Shown: piece after piece, positions 16,229 through 24,618 of the stretch
Layout of the letters: every line of letters begins with the position of its first letter
Numbering within the stretch: position 1 is the first letter of the stretch
NCBI GenBank assembly: GCA_035910535.1
Contig: JAMHXF010000098.1
Coordinates: forward strand, 1-64,000
Length of the DNA stretch: 64,000 bases
Direction of reading: 5' to 3'
From: Archangium_A sp035910535
GTDB lineage: Bacteria; Myxococcota; Myxococcia; Myxococcales; Myxococcaceae
Notes under the pieces: model-generated
Told to the model about the DNA's origin: nothing
Databases searched by the model: none
The model's input: only the letters and a program-made list of their open reading frames with translations
Made by a program: the position numbers and the translations under genes

Positions 16229-17370
16229 CCTCAACGCCGTCCCGTTGGCCCGCGTACCTGTGTGCGTTCGCTGCAGCGTTCGACAACTTCGCGATGACGC
16301 CGTTGGTCCGCGCGATTGCGGTCGACTTGAAGGTCGAGCTCCACGAAGCGACGGCGGTCGCGTCGTCGTACTACCTCGCGTACGGGTTGATGCAGGTGCC
16401 GTGGGGCTTGGCGTCGGAGCGGCTGGGGCGCGTGACGGTGATGCGGCTCGCGCTCGCGGCGGGAATCATCGGCGCGGTGGCCTCGGTGCTGTCGACGACG
16501 TTGCTGGGGCTGCTCGTTGCGCGCTTCGTCGCGGGCGCCGGCATGGCGGCGGTGGTGCCGGCCGTCATCGCGTGGCTCGGAGACGCGCTGCCGCTGGGTG
16601 AACGCACGCGCGCGGCGACTGACATGAACTCGGCGTACGCGACGGGCGCGGCGTCGGGCGTGCTGGGCGCGGGGCTGCTCGCAGATGACTTCGGGTGGGC
16701 GATGGGCTTCGCGGTGTCGGGCGGGTTGATGGTGGTGGCACTCGCGTGCACGGCGGTGCTCTTCGTGCCGACGAAGCCCGCACAGCCCGGGAGTCTGCGT
16801 GCGGCGCTCGCGTACAGCGACGTGCGGTGGCTCGCGGCCATCGCGTTGGTCGAAGGTTCGGTGTTGTTCGGGCTGTTCGCGTTTCTGGCGCCGACGATGT
16901 TGGCGACGGGCGCGACGGCGAAGGTCACGGGCCTCGTCATCGCGGGCTACGGCGTGTCGGTGGTGGTGTGGGCGCGCGTGTCGCGAGCCCTGGGTGCGCG
17001 CGTGGTGCCACGAAGAGCGATGGCGTTTGGTGGCGTGTTGATGGTGCTCGCGTGGAGCACGGTCGCCATTTCTCCGGGAGCTCCCGGCATCTTCACGGCG
17101 TCGATGTTGATGGGCGCGACCATCGTGTTTCTGCATGCGCAGCTGCAGGTGTGGGCCACGCAGGCCGCGCCGACGTCACGCGGCCCGGGCATCGCGATGT
17201 TCTCGGGGTCGCTCTTCATCGGCGCGTCGCTGGGCACGGCCTTCGCGCGGCCGTTGTTCGCGGAAGGCCTGGTGCGGTGGCTGTTCGGCGGCGGCGCGGC
17301 GTTGGCGTTGCTCGTCACGGTCACCGTGTTGTGGCGACGCAAGGTCACCGAGGCGCGCGGGGTCGCGTGA
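16225..17370 (+). CDS. MFS transporter
   Basis: A 381-residue major facilitator protein with about 12 hydrophobic segments, starting at an ATG inside the preceding stop. TPLVRAIAVDLKVELHEATA is in the first loop, and the loop 2-3 motif A equivalent is GLASERLGRVTVMRL. It also has MNSAYATGAASGVLGAGLL and a second-half start near residue 195. The substrate cannot be read from sequence; drug-proton antiport or sugar efflux is typical. Coupling to the O-methyltransferase, downstream of the graspetide precursor, makes export of a small methylated compound or peptide product a reasonable guess only. Confidence 0.85.
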   Translation: MTSTPSRWPAYLCAFAAAFDNFAMTPLVRAIAVDLKVELHEATAVASSYYLAYGLMQVPWGLASERLGRVTVMRLALAAGIIGAVASVLSTTLLGLLVARFVAGAGMAAVVPAVIAWLGDALPLGERTRAATDMNSAYATGAASGVLGAGLLADDFGWAMGFAVSGGLMVVALACTAVLFVPTKPAQPGSLRAALAYSDVRWLAAIALVEGSVLFGLFAFLAPTMLATGATAKVTGLVIAGYGVSVVVWARVSRALGARVVPRRAMAFGGVLMVLAWSTVAISPGAPGIFTASMLMGATIVFLHAQLQVWATQAAPTSRGPGIAMFSGSLFIGASLGTAFARPLFAEGLVRWLFGGGAALALLVTVTVLWRRKVTEARGVA

Positions 17371-17373
17371 GCA

Positions 17374-17400
17374 GCACGACGCACCTGTCGCGAGTCGTGC
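17374..17400. terminator. Possible bidirectional hairpin between convergent genes
   Basis: GCACGAC and GTCGTGC form a 7-bp perfect stem with a 13-nt loop in the 45-bp gap between the convergent MFS and fghA genes. There is no T-run on either side, so function as a terminator is uncertain. Confidence 0.35.
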
Positions 17401-17415
17401 AGGCACCGCGCTCCT

Positions 17416-18252
17416 TCAGGCGCGCTTCAGCGCCTTCGCGTGGTGCGCGAGGTGGTCTGAAATGAAGCTGGCCACGAAGTAGTAGCCATGGTCATACCCG
17501 GCGTGACGTCGCAACGTGAGCGGGTGCTTCGCCTTCGCGCACGCGGCTTCGAACAGCTCCGGCTTCAGCTGCACCGCGAGAAACTCATCGCCTTCGCCTT
17601 GATCAACCAGCAGCGGCAACTTCTCCGTCGCCGTGCTGATCAACGCCGTCGCGTCGTGCCCGCTCCACGACGCGCGGTCTTCACCGAGGTACGCCGTGAA
17701 CGCCTTCTGGCCCCACGGCACCTGACCAGGCGCGACGATGGGCGCGAACGCCGAGACGCTCGCGTACCGACCCGGGTGACGCAGCGCGAGCGTCAACGCG
17801 CCGTGCCCACCCATCGAGTGACCGGAGATGCCGCGCTTCGAGGTCACCGCGAAGTGCTGCTCGACCAGCTCGGGCAGCTCGCGCACCACGTAGTCTTCCA
17901 TCTTGAAGTGCTTCGCCCACGGCACCTGCGTCGCGTTCAGGTAGAAGCCCGCGCCCTGCCCCATGTCGTAGCCGGGCTGATCAGGCACGTCGTCACCACG
18001 CGGGCTCGTGTCGGGGTTCACGAGAATCACCCCGTGCTGCGCGGCGTACTGCTGCGCTCCAGCCTTGGTGATGAAGTTCTGCTCGGTGTTGGCGAGGCCC
18101 GACAACCAATACAGCACCGGGCATCGCTCGCCCTGCACCGCCGACGGCGGCAGATACACGCCGAACTTCATTTCGCACTGCAGCGCTGCAGAGGCGTGCT
18201 TCCACACCTCCTGCCGCCCACCAAAGCTCGCGTGCTGTTCGATGCGCTCCAT
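17416..18252 (-). CDS. fghA: S-formylglutathione hydrolase
   Basis: A 278-residue esterase D family enzyme starting at 18252 with AAGGAGTGACC before the ATG. Typical features are KFGVYLPPSA, VLYWLSGLANTEQNF, the nucleophile elbow GISGHSMGGHGALTLAL, the Asp in LLVDQGEGDEFL and the His in GYDHGYYFVASFI. It hydrolyses S-formylglutathione to formate and glutathione, the last step of glutathione-dependent formaldehyde oxidation. It is the last gene of the frmR-adhC-gfa-fghA operon and begins 2 bp after gfa. Confidence 0.95.
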   Translation of the reverse strand: MERIEQHASFGGRQEVWKHASAALQCEMKFGVYLPPSAVQGERCPVLYWLSGLANTEQNFITKAGAQQYAAQHGVILVNPDTSPRGDDVPDQPGYDMGQGAGFYLNATQVPWAKHFKMEDYVVRELPELVEQHFAVTSKRGISGHSMGGHGALTLALRHPGRYASVSAFAPIVAPGQVPWGQKAFTAYLGEDRASWSGHDATALISTATEKLPLLVDQGEGDEFLAVQLKPELFEAACAKAKHPLTLRRHAGYDHGYYFVASFISDHLAHHAKALKRA

Positions 18253-18254
18253 GG

Positions 18255-18830
18255 TCACTCCTTCCGCAGCGTGCCTTTGAGCTCTGCGGCCTTCGTCGCG
18301 AGCACGTCCATCAAGGCGGGGCTCAAGCAGTCGTAGGCCTCGAGGCCCTTCTCTTTGAGCGCCAGGCGCACGGCGGCCATCTTCGTCGGCGGCGTGCCGG
18401 CCTCGATGAGCGACGAGACGAACGCGCCGAAGCCCGGGCCTTCCCAGCCCGCGTCTTTCGAGAGCTCGGTGTGAATGAAGTCGAGCCCGAAGAACGCGTG
18501 GTCCTTGCTCTGAATACGCCCATACAGGTGCACCCCGCAGCCCGTGCACGCGTGGCGCTGCAGCGGCGCCTTCTCGTCGACGAGCTTCAACTTCGAGGCG
18601 TTGGCCGTCACGCTCAGCTTCGCGCTGGGCACCACGCCGATGACTGAGAACAGCGCGCCTTCGGGCTTCCAGCACCTGGTGCAACCACACGCGTGGTTGA
18701 ACGCGACCTGCGCGTCGACCTTCACCTCCACGGCATCGGTGCTGCACCGACAACGCAGCGTGCCGCCCGCGAACCCGGGTGCAGCTTTGGCAATACCGCC
18801 GTCGACCAACGGGTGAATTGAAACGCTCAT
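18255..18830 (-). CDS. gfa: S-(hydroxymethyl)glutathione synthase (Gfa)
   Basis: A 191-residue zinc enzyme of the Gfa family. Cys motifs are LRCRCSTD (residues 25-30), ACGCTRCWKPEG (47-57) and CTGCGVHLYGRI (about 95-105), together forming the zinc sites. The length matches Gfa. It accelerates condensation of formaldehyde with glutathione, making the substrate of AdhC. It lies between adhC (31 bp upstream) and fghA (2 bp downstream), so all three pathway steps are in one operon. Confidence 0.93.
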   Translation of the reverse strand: MSVSIHPLVDGGIAKAAPGFAGGTLRCRCSTDAVEVKVDAQVAFNHACGCTRCWKPEGALFSVIGVVPSAKLSVTANASKLKLVDEKAPLQRHACTGCGVHLYGRIQSKDHAFFGLDFIHTELSKDAGWEGPGFGAFVSSLIEAGTPPTKMAAVRLALKEKGLEAYDCLSPALMDVLATKAAELKGTLRKE

Positions 18831-18861
18831 GAGTGTTCTCGTGGTGAGGGGTGGAAGAACT

Positions 18862-19971
18862 TCAGAAATGAACGACTGAACGAATCGATTTGCCTTCGTG
18901 CATCAGCTCGAACGCATGGTTGATGTCGGTCAACGGCATGGTGTGCGTGACGAAGGGCGCCAGCTGAATGCGGTTGGCCATGGCGTCTTCGACCATGCCC
19001 GGCAACTGCGAGCGGCCCTTCACGCCGCCGAACGCGCTGCCCAACCAGCGACGGCCCGTCACCAACTGAAACGGCCGCGTCGAAATCTCCTGGCCCGCGC
19101 CGGCCACGCCGATGACGACCGACTGGCCCCAGCCGCGGTGCGCGCACTCGAGCGCGGCGCGCATGACGCCCACGTTGCCGATGCACTCGAACGAGTGGTC
19201 GACGCCCCAGCCGGTCATTTCGACGACGACCTGCTGAATGGGCTTCTCGAAGTCTTTGGGGTTGAGGCAGTCGGTGGCGCCGAACTCTTTGGCGAGCGTG
19301 AACTTCGTGGGGTTGGTGTCGATGGCGATGATGCGACCGGCGCCCGCTTGCTTCGCGCCCTGCACCACCGCGAGGCCGATGCCGCCGAGCCCGAACACGG
19401 CGACCGAGTCACCGGGCTGCACCTTCGCGGTGTTCTTCACGGCGCCGAGGCCGGTGGTGACGCCGCAGCCCAGCAAGCAGACCTGCTCGGCGTTCGCCTG
19501 CGGGTTGATCTTCGCGACCGAGACTTCAGCGACGACGGTGAACTCGCTGAACGTCGAGCAGCCCATGTAATGAAAGAGCGGCTTGCCCTGGTACGAGAAG
19601 CGCGAGGTGCCGTCGGGCATCACGCCTTTGCCCTGCGTCGAGCGCACCGCGATGCACAGGTTCGTCTTGCCTGACTTGCAGAACAGACACGTTCCACATT
19701 CAGCGGCGTAGAGCGGAATGACGTGGTCACCCGGAGCGACGGAGGTGACGCCCTCGCCGACCTCCACCACCACGCCCGCGCCTTCGTGGCCGAGCACGGA
19801 GGGAAACAGCCCTTCAGGGTCGCTGCCGCTGAGCGTGAACGCGTCGGTGTGGCACACGCCGGTGTGGGTGATTTTGATCAACACCTCACCTTTGCGCGGC
19901 GGCGCGACGTCGATTTCGACGACCTGCAGGGGCTTGCCAGCTTCAAAGGCAACGGCGGCTCGGGATTTCAT
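18862..19971 (-). CDS. adhC: S-(hydroxymethyl)glutathione dehydrogenase, class III ADH
   Basis: A 369-residue zinc alcohol dehydrogenase of class III. Start at 19971 has GAGG 9 bp upstream; a GTG 15 bp earlier overlaps the frmR stop. Catalytic zinc ligands lie in GVCHTDAFTLSG and LGHEGAG, and the structural four-Cys site is in YAAECGTCLFCKSGKTNLC. The NAD-binding motif is VFGLGGIGLAVVQGAKQAGA, and class III features include YMGCSTFSEFTVV. It oxidises S-hydroxymethylglutathione to S-formylglutathione. It is the second gene of the formaldehyde operon. Confidence 0.96.
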   Translation of the reverse strand: MKSRAAVAFEAGKPLQVVEIDVAPPRKGEVLIKITHTGVCHTDAFTLSGSDPEGLFPSVLGHEGAGVVVEVGEGVTSVAPGDHVIPLYAAECGTCLFCKSGKTNLCIAVRSTQGKGVMPDGTSRFSYQGKPLFHYMGCSTFSEFTVVAEVSVAKINPQANAEQVCLLGCGVTTGLGAVKNTAKVQPGDSVAVFGLGGIGLAVVQGAKQAGAGRIIAIDTNPTKFTLAKEFGATDCLNPKDFEKPIQQVVVEMTGWGVDHSFECIGNVGVMRAALECAHRGWGQSVVIGVAGAGQEISTRPFQLVTGRRWLGSAFGGVKGRSQLPGMVEDAMANRIQLAPFVTHTMPLTDINHAFELMHEGKSIRSVVHF

Positions 19972-19982
19972 GGCGTGTTTCC

Positions 19983-20252
19983 TCACTTCAAGAATGAACG
20001 GACCAGGGACATCAGACGCTGGGCTTCGGCCTTCACCTGAGGGCCGTGACGACTGCCGAACGTCTCGCGCAGGTGAATCTCGAGCACCTCGGCCATCAGG
20101 CTCGTCGCGGCTCCGCGGAGCGCCGCGAGCTGCTGGAGCACGTCACCGCATTCAGTACCGGCGCTGACGGCCCGCTCGAGGGCTTCGGTTTGCCCGCGCA
20201 TGCGGCGCAGGCGGGTGATGACGCGCTTCTTTTCTTCAGGGGCGTGCGGCAT
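19983..20252 (-). CDS. frmR: Formaldehyde-responsive repressor FrmR
   Basis: An 89-residue CsoR/RcnR-family repressor. PHAPEEKKRVITRLRRMRGQ and AAVRGAATSLMAEVL-type segments (here ALRGAATSLMAEVLEIHLRE) match FrmR. Pro2 and Cys35 (GTECGDVL) are both present; in E. coli FrmR these two residues are crosslinked by formaldehyde, which releases DNA. His and Glu positions needed by metal sensors (RcnR) are not all kept. The ATG at 20252 lacks a clear ribosome binding site, so the mRNA may be nearly leaderless. It controls adhC-gfa-fghA downstream. Confidence 0.93.
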   Translation of the reverse strand: MPHAPEEKKRVITRLRRMRGQTEALERAVSAGTECGDVLQQLAALRGAATSLMAEVLEIHLRETFGSRHGPQVKAEAQRLMSLVRSFLK

Positions 20253-20258
20253 GGCGTG

Positions 20259-20273
20259 TACTGGGGGGGAGTA
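20259..20273. promoter_or_regulatory. FrmR operator TACT-G7-AGTA
   Basis: The 15-bp site TACTGGGGGGGAGTA has inverted TACT/AGTA ends around a run of seven G. This is the RcnR/FrmR class operator (TACT-G6-N-AGTA). It ends 7 bp before the frmR start codon. On the minus strand it overlaps a plausible -10 (GATACT) with TTGCCA about 15 bp upstream, so bound FrmR would block RNA polymerase. Confidence 0.85.
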
Positions 20274-20381
20274 TCCACCCGCGCGCAAGTTGGCAAGCGT
20301 TGCCTGCGCGTGACGAGCCCGTGTTGAAGAAGTGACGAGGGCGAGCGGTGGTCGCCATCACCGGGGCGCATATGCCGCCGC

Positions 20382-23201
20382 GTGAAACGGCTGGCGCTCC
20401 TGACGGTGTTCTTCTCGTTCTGTGCGGTGGCGCAGGAAGACGCGGGCGTCGTCGTGGTCGAACCCGCTCCCGCAGTGCGGAAGAAGCTGACGACGGGCGT
20501 CACCGGTCGCGTCACCGACGCACGCACCGGCGAGGGGTTGATTGAAGCGACGGTGAAGGTGACCCTCGGCGCGACGAAGAGCGCGCTCACGGACCTCGAC
20601 GGCAACTTCAAGCTCAAGCTCCCGCCCGGCACGTACGAGCTGCGCGTCTTCTACGAGCTCTACAAGTCGCAGCGCTTCGGCAACGTCGAGGTGGAGGACG
20701 GCGCCCCCGTCGAGCTCAACGTGGCCCTCGAGCGCGACGCGCGCGCCGTTCAAGAGGTCGTCGTCGAGGCGAAGGTCGACAAGCGCAACGAGGCGGCGCT
20801 GCTCAACGAGAGGAAGAAGGCCGCCGTCGCGCAAGACTCCCTCGGCGCGCAGGCCATCGCGAAGACGCCCGACGCCAACGCCGGTGACGCGGTGAAGCGC
20901 GTCGTCGGCGCCACGCTCGTCGACAACAAGTACGTCTTCATTCGTGGCCTCGGCGGTCGCTACACGCAGACGCTGCTCAACAGCACGCTGCTCCCCAGCC
21001 CGGAGCCCGACGAGCCCTCGGTGCCGCTCGACATGTTCCCCGTCGCGCTGCTCTCGAACTTGAGCGTCGTGAAGACGTACTCGGCCGACCTGCCCGCGAA
21101 CTTCGGCGGCGGCTCCGTCACCATCGACACCAACACCTTTCCCACGCAGCTCGAGGCGAAGGTGCGGCTGCAGGTCGGCGGCGACACGATGACCACCGGC
21201 CTCGAGCGGCCCGACGAGCCGATGACGGGCTTCGAGAACCTCGGCTTCGCGAGCCCCTCACGCGCGCTGCCGTCGCAGGTTCCGCAAGACCGCGCGCTCG
21301 TACCCGGCCGGCTCGGCACCTCCGGCGTCACCGCTGATGAGCAACGCGCCGCCGCGAGCGCCTTCACCCAACGGTGGACCCCCTCACAGCTCCGCGCGCT
21401 GCCGTCGGGCAGCCTCGGCGCGTCGCTGGGCAACACGCACCGCTTCGGGAAAGACGTGAAGCTCGGCTACCTGCTCGCGGCCCAGGTCTCGCGGCGTGAA
21501 CGTCGGCAGCGCCTCGACTCCCAGGCCGTGCGCCTCGACGACGGCGAGGCCACGCCCATCGAGCCGTTTCAAACCGAGGTCGGCACCGTGAGCGGCGCCA
21601 CCAGCCTGCTCGCGAACGCGGGGCTCCAGGTCGGCGCCAACCACGACATCTCCGCGCTCGGGCTCTACCTGTGGAACGCCGAGAGCACCGCCACCGCCAA
21701 CGCGGGCTTCGACCAACAACAGATGGCCGACGTCGCGGGCTACCGCTCGCAGTTCACGGCGCGACAGCTCTTCTTCAATCAGCTCAAGGGGTTTCACCGC
21801 GTCGGCGGCGTCGAGCTCAAGTGGCAGGGCAACTACTCGCGCGTGAACCGTGACGAGCCCGACGTGCGCGACCTGCGGCTGCTCGTCGACCCCGACGGCA
21901 CGCGGCGCCTCCGCTTTCAACCCAACTCCCTCGAGCGCTTCTTCCTCACGTTGCACGAAGACTCCGGCGGCGGCACGGCGTCGGTCGCGTTGCCGTGGCG
22001 CGCGTGGCGCTTCGAGGTCGGCGGCCTCGGCCAGTTCTCGGCGCGACAATTCGACGGCCGTCGCTTCCGCGCCCTCGACTGGAGCACCGACGGCGCGCTC
22101 GAGACGCTCAGCGCAGAACAGCTGCTCGTGCCCTCGCGCTTCGGTCCGCCCATCGGCGGCGAGCAGCAGCTCACGCTCGAAGAGACGACGCTCAGCTACG
22201 ACCGCTACCAGGCCACGCTCGCGGTGTACGGCGGTTACGCGCAGGTCGAATGGAGGCCGTCGTCGTGGCTGCGCGGCGTCGCCGGCGCGCGCGTCGAAGG
22301 CAGCACGCAGCAGGTCGGCGGCGGCTCGCCCTTCATGACGTCGGGCGCGCCGCTCGGGGCGCCGGTGACGAAGACCTACGTCGACGTGGTGCCGACGGTG
22401 AACGTCGTCATGGCTCCGCGCGAAGACCTCAACGTGCGCCTCGCGTATTCGTACACGCTGGCGCGCCCGTCGTTCCGCGAGCTCGCGCCGTTTCTCTTCT
22501 ACGACCTCGTGCGCCGTCGCAACGTCAGCGGCAACCCGGAGCTCGTCAACACGCGCATTCACAACGCCGACGCGCGCGTCGAGTGGTTCCCCGGCACGGG
22601 CGAGGTGCTCGCGCTCTCGGCCTTCGCCAAGCAGTTCGAGAAGCCCATCGAGCGCGTCATCTACGGCACCAGCAACAGCGTCGGCGACGTCAGCTTTCGC
22701 AATTCACCCGGCGCCACGCTGCTGGGCCTCGAGCTGGAGGCGCGCACCACGCTCGCGCGCCTTCACCCGTCGCTCGCGCCCGTCGCGGTCGGCGGCAACG
22801 TGTCGCTCATCTATTCAGAGATTCAGCTCGACCCGAACTCGCCGCAGACCAGCAGCCGCCGCCCGCTCCAGGGCCAGTCACCGTACGCGGCCAACGCCTT
22901 CATCACGTGGGCACACCCCACGTGGGGCACCGAGGTGGGCGTCTTCTACAACGTGTACGGCCCGCGCATTTCTGACGTCGGCATCAACGGGCTGCCCGAC
23001 GTCGTCGAACAACCGTTTCACCGTCTCGACCTGACGGTGGCTCAACGGCTGGGAGCCGGATTCCAGCTCAAGCTCGCAGCCAGCAACGTGCTGAACCAAT
23101 CGGTGCGGCTGCGACAGGGCGCGGTTGACGTGCTCACCAACCCGCCCGGCGTTCAGGTGCTCGGCACCCTGTCGTGGAACTTCAACGAAGAGAGGAAATA
23201 G
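20382..23201 (+). CDS. TonB-dependent receptor with N-terminal CarbopepD-like domain
   Basis: A 939-residue outer-membrane receptor with a GTG start and signal peptide (KRLALLTVFFSFCAVAQ). Residues 40-115 form a carboxypeptidase-regulatory-like beta sandwich (GVTGRVTDARTGEGLIEATV). The plug domain runs about 140-260 (NAGDAVKRVVGATLV, YVFIRGLGGRYTQTLLN, LPANFGGGSVTIDT). The rest is a TonB-type beta-barrel ending in TLSWNFNEERK. It probably imports a large nutrient through the outer membrane. It is followed two bases later by a beta-helix lipoprotein gene, a common receptor plus surface-partner pairing. No TonB or ExbB is nearby. Confidence 0.93.
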   Translation: MKRLALLTVFFSFCAVAQEDAGVVVVEPAPAVRKKLTTGVTGRVTDARTGEGLIEATVKVTLGATKSALTDLDGNFKLKLPPGTYELRVFYELYKSQRFGNVEVEDGAPVELNVALERDARAVQEVVVEAKVDKRNEAALLNERKKAAVAQDSLGAQAIAKTPDANAGDAVKRVVGATLVDNKYVFIRGLGGRYTQTLLNSTLLPSPEPDEPSVPLDMFPVALLSNLSVVKTYSADLPANFGGGSVTIDTNTFPTQLEAKVRLQVGGDTMTTGLERPDEPMTGFENLGFASPSRALPSQVPQDRALVPGRLGTSGVTADEQRAAASAFTQRWTPSQLRALPSGSLGASLGNTHRFGKDVKLGYLLAAQVSRRERRQRLDSQAVRLDDGEATPIEPFQTEVGTVSGATSLLANAGLQVGANHDISALGLYLWNAESTATANAGFDQQQMADVAGYRSQFTARQLFFNQLKGFHRVGGVELKWQGNYSRVNRDEPDVRDLRLLVDPDGTRRLRFQPNSLERFFLTLHEDSGGGTASVALPWRAWRFEVGGLGQFSARQFDGRRFRALDWSTDGALETLSAEQLLVPSRFGPPIGGEQQLTLEETTLSYDRYQATLAVYGGYAQVEWRPSSWLRGVAGARVEGSTQQVGGGSPFMTSGAPLGAPVTKTYVDVVPTVNVVMAPREDLNVRLAYSYTLARPSFRELAPFLFYDLVRRRNVSGNPELVNTRIHNADARVEWFPGTGEVLALSAFAKQFEKPIERVIYGTSNSVGDVSFRNSPGATLLGLELEARTTLARLHPSLAPVAVGGNVSLIYSEIQLDPNSPQTSSRRPLQGQSPYAANAFITWAHPTWGTEVGVFYNVYGPRISDVGINGLPDVVEQPFHRLDLTVAQRLGAGFQLKLAASNVLNQSVRLRQGAVDVLTNPPGVQVLGTLSWNFNEERK

Positions 23202-23203
23202 AC

Positions 23204-24538
23204 ATGAAGCTCAAACTCGCAGTGTTTGCATTGGCGTTGATCAGCATCGGCTGCACCACCACTCCCGCCCCCGATGGAGGCACCGGCGGAGGAACGGGCG
23301 GCGGCACCACACAGATGGAGGTCATCAACGTGACCGCCGACATCACCACCGACACCACGTGGACGAAGAACAACACCTACGTGCTCAAGCAGCTCACCTA
23401 CGTCACCGGCGCGACGCTCACCATCGAAGCGGGCACCACCATCGCGGGCGACTCGGCCTCGGCGCTCATCGTCTCGCGTGACGCGAAGCTGCGCGCGGTG
23501 GGCACGGCGAGCGCGCCGGTGGTCTTCACCTCGTCGCTGCCGGCCGGGCAACGCGGCAACCCGCAGGGAGACTGGGGCGGGCTCGTGTTTCTCGGCCGCG
23601 CGCGCATCAACACCATGGGCGGAGAGAACAACGCCGAGGGCCTCGCCGACGAAGCGCGCAACAAGTACGGCGGCACCGACGACGCGTACGACTGCGGCAC
23701 CCTCGAGTACGTGCGCGTGGAGTTCGCCGGGCGCCCGCTCTCGGCCAACAACGAGCTCAACGGCGTGACGCTCAACGCGTGCGGCAGCGCGACGAAGATT
23801 GATTTCCTCCAGGTGCACCGCGGCGTCGACGACGGCGTCGAGTTGTTCGGCGGCACGGTGAACCTGAAGCACCTCGTCATCACCGGCAGCGACGACGACG
23901 GCCTCGACTGGGACAAGGGGTGGACGGGCAAGGCCCAGTTCATTCTCGCGGCGCAGGTGCCGGGGCGCGGCAACCACGGCATCGAAGCCGACAACGACGC
24001 GAACAACGCCGACCTCACGCCGCGCAGCGCGCCCACGCTCTACAACGTCACGCTCGTCGGCCGGAACCCCGACACCGCGGCCTCTGAAGGCCCCTCGCGC
24101 GGGCTGATTCTGCGTGCGGGCACGGCGGGCAAGCTGTTCAACGTCATCGTCACCAACTTCACCGACAAGGGCCTGCTGGTCGACGGCAACCCGTCGAAGC
24201 TGCAGTGGGCTGCGGGCGCGCTGAGCGTGTCGAACTCGATGTTCTTCCAGAACCCGATGTCGCTGACCGACTACGTGTCGGCGCCGCGTGCCGACGGCGG
24301 CGTGACTGACAACGGGTTCAACGAGCCCACGGAGCTCGCGGCGCCCACGTTGAACAACCGCTTCGACGTCGACCCGCAGCTGTCGGGCCCGTCGTTCAAG
24401 CCGGCCGCAGGTTCACCGGCGCTCACGGGCGGCGCGACGCCCCCGAATGACGGCTTCTTCGACGTGAGCGCGACCTTCGTCGGCGCCATCGGTGACGCCG
24501 ATTGGACCGCAGGGTGGACGGCGTACCCCGAGAACTGA
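23204..24538 (+). CDS. Beta-helix surface lipoprotein paired with TonB receptor
   Basis: A 444-residue lipoprotein with signal KLKLAVFALALISIGC. The start at 23204 has GAGAGGAAATAGAC upstream. A Gly/Thr linker (GGTGGGTGGGT) is followed by repeated short strands of a right-handed parallel beta-helix: GATLTIEAGTTIAG, ASALIVSRDAKLRAVGT, LEYVRVEFAG, IDFLQVHRGVDDGVELFGG and LVITGSDDDGLDWDKGW. This family is often encoded next to TonB-dependent receptors in Bacteroidota and Myxococcota. A role as a surface binding partner for the receptor is inferred. A strong terminator follows. Confidence 0.82.
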   Translation: MKLKLAVFALALISIGCTTTPAPDGGTGGGTGGGTTQMEVINVTADITTDTTWTKNNTYVLKQLTYVTGATLTIEAGTTIAGDSASALIVSRDAKLRAVGTASAPVVFTSSLPAGQRGNPQGDWGGLVFLGRARINTMGGENNAEGLADEARNKYGGTDDAYDCGTLEYVRVEFAGRPLSANNELNGVTLNACGSATKIDFLQVHRGVDDGVELFGGTVNLKHLVITGSDDDGLDWDKGWTGKAQFILAAQVPGRGNHGIEADNDANNADLTPRSAPTLYNVTLVGRNPDTAASEGPSRGLILRAGTAGKLFNVIVTNFTDKGLLVDGNPSKLQWAAGALSVSNSMFFQNPMSLTDYVSAPRADGGVTDNGFNEPTELAAPTLNNRFDVDPQLSGPSFKPAAGSPALTGGATPPNDGFFDVSATFVGAIGDADWTAGWTAYPEN

Positions 24539-24551
24539 AGTCGACCCCCCG

Positions 24552-24583
24552 CCCCTCTCCGCTTCGCGCGGAGAGGGGTTTTG
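24552..24583 (+). terminator. Rho-independent terminator after receptor/lipoprotein operon
   Basis: A perfect 11-bp stem (CCCCTCTCCGC with GCGGAGAGGGG), loop TTCGC, and then TTTTGGTT. It lies 14 bp after the lipoprotein stop. Its stem is a close relative of the hairpin at 15480-15506. Confidence 0.85.
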
Positions 24584-24618
24584 GTTGAACTCTCCGCTGA
24601 GGTCACTACTGCAGCCCC

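Noticed and set aside
17416..18753. A 445-codon minus-strand frame covering fghA and gfa
   Set aside because: The fghA frame is genuine only after 18252; the upstream part lies in a shadow frame of gfa, so this is not a fusion.
21384..22562. Minus-strand frame of 392 codons inside the TonB receptor gene
   Set aside because: Arg/Ala/Val-rich antisense shadow of a well-recognised outer membrane receptor.
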